Positions 58,221 through 64,000 of a stretch of DNA of 64,000 nt are shown here, piece after piece. A program made the translations under genes and the position numbers. The notes beneath the pieces were generated by a model that was given only the letters and a program-made list of their open reading frames with translations, had not been told where the DNA came from and did no database searches. Source of the DNA: Falsiroseomonas frigidaquae (GTDB lineage: Bacteria; Pseudomonadota; Alphaproteobacteria; Acetobacterales; Acetobacteraceae); NCBI RefSeq assembly GCF_012163145.1, contig NZ_JAAVTX010000006.1, positions 186,001-250,000 of the forward strand, written 5' to 3'. Each line of letters opens with the position of its first letter. Position 1 is the first letter of the stretch.

Positions 58221-59195
58221 TCAATCAGGACGAATGTTGTTCTCCCGCACCACCGCGCCCCAGGTGGCGATCTGCCTGGACAGGAACGCCCCGAACTCGG
58301 CCTCCCCCTTCGGATCCAGGTCGATGCCGAGGGCGATGACGCGCGCCCGCACCTCCGGCACCGCCAGCGCCTCGAGCAGCGCCGCCTCCATCCGCTGCTT
58401 GATCGGCGCCGGAATCCCGGCCGGGCCGAGGAAGCCCCAGAAGGCGCGCGCATCGATGCCGGGCACGCCGGCCTCGGCCAGCGTCGGGATGTCGGGCATG
58501 GAGGGGGAGCGCGTGGCGCCGGTCTGCGCCAGGGGCACCAGCGCGCCGCTGTCGATATGCACGCCGATCGCCGGCCGGGTGGCGACCGGCATGTCCACCT
58601 CCCCCGCCACGGCGGCGATCGCCAGCGGGCCGCCGCCGCGATACGGCACATGCACCAGTTGCAGCCCGGCCGCGCGGCCGACCAGCGCCATGGTCAGATG
58701 CGCCAGCGACCCGTTGCCGATGCTGCCATAGGTCAGCGTATCCGGCTTCGCCTTGGCGGCGGCCGCCATCTCCGCGAAGGTCTTGAAGGGGCGCGTGCGA
58801 TGCGCCGTCAGCACCATCGGCGCGGTGCCGAACAGCAGCAGCGGCGTCATGTCCTTTTCCGTGTCGAAGCCCATGTTCGGGATCAGCGCCGGGTTCACCG
58901 CATGGGTGTCGAAGACCAGCACCCAGCTGTTGCCATCCGGCGCGCTGCGCGCCACGGCGCCGGTGCCGAGGGAGCCGGAAGCGCCCGGCCGGTTCTCCAC
59001 CACCACATTCACGCCGAGGATGCGCATGAGATGCGGCTGCAGCAGCCGGGCCAGGGCATCCGTGCTGCCGCCCGGCGGAAAGGGCGGCACGATGCGGATG
59101 GTGCCGTTGGGCCAGGCGGACTGCGCCTGGATGGTGGCGGGCGCGGCCAGTGCGGCGGCAGCCGTGAGCAGCACGCGGCGCGTGAGCTGGGGCAT
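58221..59195 (-). CDS. Tripartite tricarboxylate transporter binding protein (Bug family)
   Basis: The 324-residue periplasmic protein has a Tat/Sec-like leader (TRRVLLTAAAALAAP) and the Bug fold: IRIVPPFPPGGSTDALAR, VVVENRPGASGSLGT, LTYGSIGNGSLAHL and VPYRGGGPLAIAAVAG. Such proteins bind carboxylates for TctAB-type uptake; no TctA/TctB genes are adjacent. The start at 59195 has GGAGG 10 nt upstream and gives the usual length. Confidence 0.88.
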   Translation of the reverse strand: MPQLTRRVLLTAAAALAAPATIQAQSAWPNGTIRIVPPFPPGGSTDALARLLQPHLMRILGVNVVVENRPGASGSLGTGAVARSAPDGNSWVLVFDTHAVNPALIPNMGFDTEKDMTPLLLFGTAPMVLTAHRTRPFKTFAEMAAAAKAKPDTLTYGSIGNGSLAHLTMALVGRAAGLQLVHVPYRGGGPLAIAAVAGEVDMPVATRPAIGVHIDSGALVPLAQTGATRSPSMPDIPTLAEAGVPGIDARAFWGFLGPAGIPAPIKQRMEAALLEALAVPEVRARVIALGIDLDPKGEAEFGAFLSRQIATWGAVVRENNIRPD

Positions 59196-59317
59196 GGTCG
59201 ATCCTCCCTGATCGTTCTTTGCAGGCATTAGGCCCAAGCCCCGCCAGCCGCGCAAGCGGGGCCGGAACACCGCCGCGCGGTGCGCGTTGAGGCCCGCATG
59301 AGAAAGGACCACGCGCG

Positions 59318-59887
59318 ATGACCGATATCCTGTCCCGCATCCTGTCCCGCAGCGGGGAGGCGCCGCACCAGACAATGGAGGGCCACAGCTCCGGCGAGCT
59401 TGGCGGCGGCAGCCTGACCGAGATCATGGACGGGCTGTTCGGCCACCCCGGCGGTCTCGACCTGCATGAGGCCGAAGCGGGCGCCGCCCAGGCCGCCGGG
59501 GCGGATGGCATGAACCTGACGGTGCTGCGTGCCCTGCTCACCAGCCTGACGCATGGCTCGGGCGGGCCGCGCGGCCTGGCGACGCTGACGGACCGGCTGC
59601 GCGCGGCCGGGCTCGGTCCGCAGGTGAAGAGCTGGATCGCCCAGGGCGGCAACCAGCCGGCCGACCCCGCGGCGCTGGAACGCGCCCTGCCGCCCGGCGC
59701 GCTGGCCGAGGTGGAAGCCCGCACCGGGCTGGGGCGGGACGATGTGCTGGCGCGGCTCAGCCAGGGCCTGCCGCGCATGGTGGACCGCCTGACGCCGGAT
59801 GGCCGCCTGCCCGGGCCGGATGAGGACCTGCCCGAGGCGGAGGAGGATGAGGTGCTGTCCGGCTTCGGGATCAGGTTGGGGCGCTGA
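59318..59887 (+). CDS. YidB family protein
   Basis: The 189-residue protein matches the YidB (DUF937) pattern: an N-terminal DILSRIL, a helical core with VLRALLTSLTHG and the conserved VKSWIAQGGNQPADPAALERAL segment. The function is unknown. Its C-terminus overlaps the convergent hydrolase stop by 17 bp. Confidence 0.78.
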   Translation: MTDILSRILSRSGEAPHQTMEGHSSGELGGGSLTEIMDGLFGHPGGLDLHEAEAGAAQAAGADGMNLTVLRALLTSLTHGSGGPRGLATLTDRLRAAGLGPQVKSWIAQGGNQPADPAALERALPPGALAEVEARTGLGRDDVLARLSQGLPRMVDRLTPDGRLPGPDEDLPEAEEDEVLSGFGIRLGR

Positions 59888-60722
59888 CCGCGATCTCCGC
59901 CGCGCGGCGGGCCATGCCGCCATTGTCGTGGCCGACGCCGGGCACCGTCTCCAGCCGCCAGCGAAACGGCACGCCCAGTCGCCAGGCGCTGGAGCGGGCC
60001 TCGGCGTAGAAGCGCAAGCCGCGCGCCATGCGGTGCGGCCCCTGGGCGATGGCGCCGGGCTGGCGCGGGATGGAACGGTGGTTCGGGTCCACGTCATCGG
60101 CGCCGAGCAGCACCGTCACCGGCCGCGCGAAGGCCGCCGCCAGCCTGGCATCATCCACGCTGGTGCCGCCGAGGCCGGAGGGGAAGGCCACCTCCCGCAC
60201 CGGCATGGTGTAGGAGCCGGCATTGGCGGTGATGATTGCCTCCGCCCGGCTGGTCTCGGCCAGCAGCAGGTAGCGATGGACGAATTGCGCGCCGGCGGAA
60301 TGGCCGAACAGCGCATAGCCGGGGCGCGTCGCGCCGGTTCGCGCGCGCACCGCGTCCCAGACCTTCTCGATGATGCCGAAGGACCAGGCCTCCGGCGGGT
60401 TTGGCGCCAGATCCTGGGTGACGACGTTGCCCCAGTTGTAGGAGGCAACGGTGGGGAACAGCGCGCGGGAGAATTCGGGCGCGACCACCAGCAGGTTCGC
60501 GGCCTCCGCCTGCGGCGCCCATTCCGCCAGGTAGCGGTCGGCATCGCGTTGCAGGCCGTGCATGACGATGATGACCCGGCCATCCGGGCGCCAGCCGGCG
60601 GGGCGATGCAGGAAGACCCGCATGCCGGCGGGGTCCGGCAGGTGGAACACCGTCTGGGCCTGTGCCGCCCTCGGCAGGGCGGCCAGCGCACCCAGCGCGA
60701 TCAGGCCGCGGCGTTTGAGCAT
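59871..60722 (-). CDS. Secreted alpha/beta hydrolase (polyhydroxybutyrate depolymerase-like)
   Basis: The 283-residue product has a signal peptide (LKRRGLIALGALAALP, to QAQ) and the alpha/beta fold: VIIVMHGLQRDADRYL, FGHSAGAQFVHR with the nucleophile Ser, VLLGADDVDP and VGHDNGGM with the His. It resembles secreted esterases and PHB-depolymerase-like enzymes. The start at 60722 fits the leader. Confidence 0.78.
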   Translation of the reverse strand: MLKRRGLIALGALAALPRAAQAQTVFHLPDPAGMRVFLHRPAGWRPDGRVIIVMHGLQRDADRYLAEWAPQAEAANLLVVAPEFSRALFPTVASYNWGNVVTQDLAPNPPEAWSFGIIEKVWDAVRARTGATRPGYALFGHSAGAQFVHRYLLLAETSRAEAIITANAGSYTMPVREVAFPSGLGGTSVDDARLAAAFARPVTVLLGADDVDPNHRSIPRQPGAIAQGPHRMARGLRFYAEARSSAWRLGVPFRWRLETVPGVGHDNGGMARRAAEIAVSAPT

Positions 60723-60786
60723 GGCGTTCTCCCCCCATCCAACCGGGCGCAGCATCCGCGCGCGGCTGGCCGGGAGCAAGAACGAT

Positions 60787-61989
60787 TCAGACCGGCCGCG
60801 GCGCCGGCGGCGGCGGCTTGGCCGCCTTCAGCGCGCGCCGGATATCGCCCTCCAGCTTCTCCAGTTCCTCCGCCGCGCGCAGGCGCTGGCCGCGGGCCTC
60901 GTCGGCGATGCGCAGGCTGTCCTCGATGGTGGCGACCAGGGCGGCATTGGCCTTCTGCACGGCGGCGAGGTCGAAGACGCCGCGTTCCAGCTCGGTGCGG
61001 GCTTCCAGATTGCCGCGGCGCAGCGTCTCGGCATTCGCGGTCAGCAGCTGGTTGGTCAGGTCGGTGGCGGCCTTCACCGCCTGGCCGGCCTCCCGCATCC
61101 GGTGGATCGCCAGCGCCTGGGCGAGCTGCTGGCGCCACAGCGGCACGGTATTGGCCAGCACCGAGTGGATCTTGCTGGCCAGCGCCTTGTCGTTTTCCTG
61201 GATCAGCCGGATCGAGGGCAGCGCCTGCATCGCCACCTGCCGGGTCAGGCGCAGGTCGTGCACGCGGCGATCCAGCTCATCCCGCGCGCCGCGCAGGTCG
61301 CGCAGCTTCTGCGGGGCCAGGTCATCGGCGGAGTTGGCCACGGCCGCTTCCATCGCCGGGATGGCTTCGCTGTCGGTCCGCCGCAGCACCTCCTCGCCCG
61401 CCTGGACATGGGTGCCGAGGGCGTGGAACCACTCCAGGGTCGCCTGGTACAGCCGCTCCAGCCGCTCCACGTCTTCCAGCAGCCGGGTCCGGTGGGTATC
61501 GAGCTTGTCGCCGATGCCCTCGATCTGGCCCTTCACCGTCTCGTACCGGCCGATGATTTCGGTCACCTCGGCGCCGGCCTTGGTGAACATGCGGGCCAGG
61601 AAGCCGGGGCGCTCATCCAGCTTGGTCACGTCGAAGCCGCGCAGGGTCTGCAGCAGGGACGCCAGCGTCCGCCCCGCCTCCCCCGTCTCCTGGTTCCGCG
61701 CGCCCTCCAGCATGGCATCGGCCGCCGCCTGGGCCTGGGTCTGCGTCTGCTGGCCGAAGCGCAGGATCGAGCCAGGGTCGGAGAGGTCGATCTGCTGCGC
61801 CAGTTGGCCGATCATCGCATCCGGCACCGGCGCACCGGCCGGCGCGGCCTCGGACAGGTCCCGCTCCGCCGCCGCCTGGGCGGTTGCCATCGGGCTTGGG
61901 GAGACCGGGCTTGGAGCGACGGGGGAACGGGTGGCCTCGGCGGGTTGTGCGCCATAGGGCTTCGGGCTGTTCGGCTTGGTCGTGCTCAT
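60787..61989 (-). CDS. telA: TelA-family toxic anion resistance protein
   Basis: The 400-residue cytoplasmic protein is helical and coiled-coil with family segments KLDERPGFLARMFTKAG and DKLDTHRTRLLEDVERLERL. TelA proteins are linked to tellurite and other toxic-anion or antimicrobial resistance, by an unknown mechanism. It is coupled to xpaC (ATGA at 61986-61989). Confidence 0.85.
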   Translation of the reverse strand: MSTTKPNSPKPYGAQPAEATRSPVAPSPVSPSPMATAQAAAERDLSEAAPAGAPVPDAMIGQLAQQIDLSDPGSILRFGQQTQTQAQAAADAMLEGARNQETGEAGRTLASLLQTLRGFDVTKLDERPGFLARMFTKAGAEVTEIIGRYETVKGQIEGIGDKLDTHRTRLLEDVERLERLYQATLEWFHALGTHVQAGEEVLRRTDSEAIPAMEAAVANSADDLAPQKLRDLRGARDELDRRVHDLRLTRQVAMQALPSIRLIQENDKALASKIHSVLANTVPLWRQQLAQALAIHRMREAGQAVKAATDLTNQLLTANAETLRRGNLEARTELERGVFDLAAVQKANAALVATIEDSLRIADEARGQRLRAAEELEKLEGDIRRALKAAKPPPPAPRPV

Positions 61990-62792
61990 GCGTAACCCTC
62001 CTGGCGCAGCCTGTCGGCCAGCACCTTCACCTGGATATCCAGCGCCACGCTCTCCTCCGCCCGTAGCTTGGCGCGAAGGTCGTCGGCCGCGGTCTGCATA
62101 TCCGTCAGCAATTGCGGCAGGCTTGCCGGCGGCTGGGCGCCGGCGGACAGCCGCTGGGCGATACGGTCCAGCCCATCCAGATGCACGGCCAGGAAACGCC
62201 GGGCCAAAGGCAGCCGGTCCGGCCGTGCGTCGAGGTCATCCAGCACCGCATCCATCGCCTGGGCGATGCCGGCCATGCGCGGCTCCGCACTGATCCGCGC
62301 CAGGCGGATGCGCGCCTCGTCCAACGGGCCGGGCGGCGGCGGCGGCACGGGCGGCGCGGGCGGGTCCACTTCCACCTGCGCGCCGTCATACATCAGGCGC
62401 GTGCCGAGCCAGGCGCCGGCGGCCAGCAGCAACGCGATCGGCACGCCGGTGCCGGCGCCCATGCCGGCGACGATGCCGGTGGCGGCGGCGACCAGCATCG
62501 CCGCGCGCCGCGTATCGCCGCGCCGGCCGCGTCGCAGGGTCCGCACCGCCAGGATGGGCAGCAGGATGCCCAGGCCGGCGGCGACCAGGCCGCGCGTATT
62601 CCCACGCACCACCTCCACCACCACGTCGAACAGCAGCGGCCAGGTGAACAGGGGCAGCAGCAACCCGCGGGTGCCGTTGCGGAAAGTGCTGAAGGTGCTC
62701 TCCGCCTTGGCGCGGGCACCGCGCCAGGGGTCGTTCTGCCAGACGGGGAGCTGATTGGGGCGCTGCTCGGGGCGCTGATCGGGGCGCTGCAT
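61986..62792 (-). CDS. XpaC-family protein
   Basis: The 268-residue membrane protein has several TM segments (LLLPLFTWPLLFDVVVEVV, GLVAAGLGILLPILAV, GIVAGMGAGTGVPIALLL) followed by a helical C-terminal domain. It belongs with the XpaC (5-bromo-4-chloroindolyl phosphate hydrolysis) family that commonly precedes telA. Its start overlaps the upstream 45-codon gene's stop (TGATG). Confidence 0.75.
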   Translation of the reverse strand: MQRPDQRPEQRPNQLPVWQNDPWRGARAKAESTFSTFRNGTRGLLLPLFTWPLLFDVVVEVVRGNTRGLVAAGLGILLPILAVRTLRRGRRGDTRRAAMLVAAATGIVAGMGAGTGVPIALLLAAGAWLGTRLMYDGAQVEVDPPAPPVPPPPPGPLDEARIRLARISAEPRMAGIAQAMDAVLDDLDARPDRLPLARRFLAVHLDGLDRIAQRLSAGAQPPASLPQLLTDMQTAADDLRAKLRAEESVALDIQVKVLADRLRQEGYA

Positions 62793-62929
62793 CAGCGGAA
62801 CAACGCGATGGCGCTGGCCAGCCAGAGGCTGAGCGTCAGCAGCCAGAAGCCGGCCACGCGCCGCGCGGGCGCCGGCAGCGTGGGCAGCAGGATGCGGGGG
62901 GTCGTCTTCAGACGGGGGGTCTTGGCCAT
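62792..62929 (-). CDS. 45-residue single-TM membrane protein
   Basis: This short gene starts MAKTPRLKTTPRILLP, has a basic N-terminus and one TM segment (VAGFWLLTLSLWLASAIALF), and its stop overlaps the xpaC start by 1 bp. AGGGCGCC lies just upstream of the ATG. The position and coupling indicate it is a component of the xpaC-telA operon. The family is not recognised. Confidence 0.65.
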   Translation of the reverse strand: MAKTPRLKTTPRILLPTLPAPARRVAGFWLLTLSLWLASAIALFR

Positions 62930-62994
62930 GGCGCCCTTCAGATCGCTGCGCGGTGCCGCCGGATCAAGGGACGGAACCGCTACAGGGATTTCCG

Positions 62995-63621
62995 ATGATG
63001 CCGATAGTGGAATTTGATGAAGGGCACATCATGCCCACCGCATACAATCGGCACGCCGCCCGGATCCCGGGGCTGCCCCACCTTGTCGACCAGCCTGGAG
63101 CGGCTCGCATGCCACCTGTTGAAGGCCCCGGCCTCCACCCGCTCAACGCCGACGATCTGGCGGAAGTGACCGGCGGCATGGCCGCGCGGCATGAGCAGGA
63201 GGAGGTGCCAGCCACGCCCATGCCGCCCCCGGAAGCTGATGACGCGGAGCCGCTGGGTGATGAGGATGCGCCGCAGGTCACGACCGGCACCGCCACGCCG
63301 ACGGGCTCGGACCACACCGCGGTCTGGCGCCCCGGCGACGGCAATCTGGATTTCCGGGCCGGGATGATCCAGCCCGATGGGAGCCACTGGAACGAACTGG
63401 AGCTCGACCTGTCGGGGCTGACCTATGACGAAGTCAGGGAGAGCCTCGGCCAGGCCAGCTTCAGCCTGAACCCGCCCGGGCAGCACGGATACTGGGAGCC
63501 GGAGCCGCAGTTCTACCTGAGGCCCGACCACCTGATCATCCCGAGTGGACAGGGCACGCTCACGCTGTTCGGGGAAACCGTGACCTTCAGCGGCGTCTAC
63601 CGGATCACACTGCGCTTCTGA
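62995..63621 (+). CDS. Protein with double-glycine-leader-like motif, unknown function
   Basis: This 208-residue product has no signal peptide. Inside it is LNADDLAEVTGG, which closely resembles the LxxxELxxVxGG double-glycine leader of bacteriocins and related exported peptides. A second ATG at 63109 with GGAG 8 nt upstream would place the GG at residues 22-23, the normal leader length, and give a 170-residue precursor. The part after GG is acidic and Pro-rich, then beta-rich to the end. The upstream ATGs at 62995 and 62998 also have AGGGA. The start is therefore unsettled. It is divergent from the xpaC-telA operon. Confidence 0.55.
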   Translation: MMPIVEFDEGHIMPTAYNRHAARIPGLPHLVDQPGAARMPPVEGPGLHPLNADDLAEVTGGMAARHEQEEVPATPMPPPEADDAEPLGDEDAPQVTTGTATPTGSDHTAVWRPGDGNLDFRAGMIQPDGSHWNELELDLSGLTYDEVRESLGQASFSLNPPGQHGYWEPEPQFYLRPDHLIIPSGQGTLTLFGETVTFSGVYRITLRF

Positions 63622-63651
63622 GCCTCTCCCGCCGACCGCCGCGCGGGACCT

Positions 63652-63845
63652 CAGCGCCGTTCGGCGCTCCCTTGGCCTCAGCGCCTGACGGCGCCCTTGG
63701 CCTCAGCGCCTGTCGGCGGGCCGTTGGCCTCAGCGCCTGTCGGCGCCCTTGGCCTCAGCGCCTGTCGGCGCCCTTGGCCTCAGCGCCTGTCGGCGCCCTT
63801 GGCCTCAGCGCCTGTCGGCGCCCTTGGCCTCAGCGCCTGTCGGCG
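63652..63845. repeat. Eight-copy 25-27-bp hairpin-containing tandem repeat
   Basis: Copies begin at 63652, 63679, 63704, 63731, 63756, 63781, 63806 and 63831, mostly 25 bp apart. Each includes GCGCC-TGTC-GGCGC, a perfect 5-bp stem with a 4-nt loop, followed by CTTGGCCT. The last copy overlaps the 3' end of the permease gene. There are no unique spacers, so this is not CRISPR. Confidence 0.85.
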
Positions 63846-64000
63846 CGGGGGTCCAGCGCGTCCCGCAGCCCGTCGCCCATCAGGTTGAAGGCCAGCACCA
63901 CCACGAAGATCGCTGCCCCCGGCGCGATCGCAAGCCAGGGCGCCGTCTCCAGGAACCGCTGGGCGCTGTTCAGCATGGAGCCCCAGCTAGGCGAGGGTGG
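63830..64000 (-). CDS. DppC/OppC-type ABC transporter permease, C-terminal fragment
   Basis: This gene runs off the window edge, leaving the last 56 residues. They include [13 protein letters not shown], the TM segment [22 protein letters not shown] and the GLRDALDPR ending that marks the second permease of peptide/nickel-type ABC importers. The final codons lie in the first unit of the hairpin repeat. Confidence 0.85.
   Translation of the reverse strand, partial: PPSPSWGSMLNSAQRFLETAPWLAIAPGAAIFVVVLAFNLMGDGLRDALDPRADRR

Noticed and set aside
63652-63845. CRISPR array
   Set aside because: The units are directly adjacent with no unique spacers and no cas genes.

Overview
The window is high-GC chromosomal DNA (roughly 70% G+C by eye). 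Its closest stylistic match is an alphaproteobacterium of the Acetobacteraceae, Roseomonas-like. The reasons are the linked order dgt-argS-SPOR-nagZ-site-2 protease-scpA-scpB-(tat)-serS, a DUF1127 protein, a tripartite-tricarboxylate (Bug-type) binding protein, a GTTC-N7-GTTC-type LexA site at uvrA, and CCA-encoded tRNA-Lys. The genus is inference; no rRNA is present. Most of the long opposite-strand open frames are GC-driven shadows and are left out.

Layout. (1) 1-631 holds no confident gene, only a hairpin and scraps of apparently decayed coding sequence. (2) 632-9673 is an accessory block on the minus strand: a secreted nuclease-like protein, a GMC oxidoreductase, a three-gene signalling operon (OmpR-type regulator, di-heme peroxidase, VirA-like DAHL sensor kinase), two alpha/beta hydrolases (one with Asn where the catalytic His should be) and a small secreted protein. 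(3) 9785-17077 carries three paralogous STAND-type regulators (winged helix plus NB-ARC-like ATPase, two with long TPR-like tails), the first divergent from a translationally coupled pair. (4) 17074-22062 has an SDR, an NTF2-like protein, a Tat-exported alpha/beta hydrolase, a secreted protein whose signal peptide lies in another frame, a DUF1127 protein and a cytochrome P450. (5) 22406-35881 is mostly core genome: tRNA-Lys, two cyclophilins, coaD, gyrA, a methyltransferase, a PF10118 protein, ssb, uvrA (with an SOS box), a glycosyltransferase-like protein, a squalene/phytoene-synthase-like protein, Fe superoxide dismutase and yajC. (6) 35992-48806 is core: a DUF815 ATPase, then a long minus-strand series dgt, argS, SPOR protein, nagZ, site-2 protease, scpA, scpB, an ABC ATPase, tatB, tatC, serS, with erpA divergent from dgt. 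(7) 49004-59887 is mixed: sensor kinase, xthA, a low-complexity lipoprotein-like protein, a 23-bp tandem repeat, ilvD, a Gln-rich secreted protein, a P450-acyltransferase pair, alcohol dehydrogenase, a Bug-type binding protein and a YidB-family protein. (8) 59871-64000 has a secreted hydrolase, a TelA-XpaC operon headed by a 45-residue membrane protein, a protein with a double-glycine-leader-like motif, an eight-copy hairpin repeat and the tail of a DppC-type permease.

The most interesting items are the three clustered STAND regulators next to several hydrolases, the di-heme peroxidase encoded between its apparent regulator and a VirA-like sensor with a dead receiver, the hydrolase with a missing catalytic His, the absence of tatA from its usual slot (an ABC ATPase sits there), the TelA/XpaC neighbourhood with two small or leader-bearing proteins, and two families of short tandem repeats between genes. 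All functions rest on motif recognition; no database search was run.
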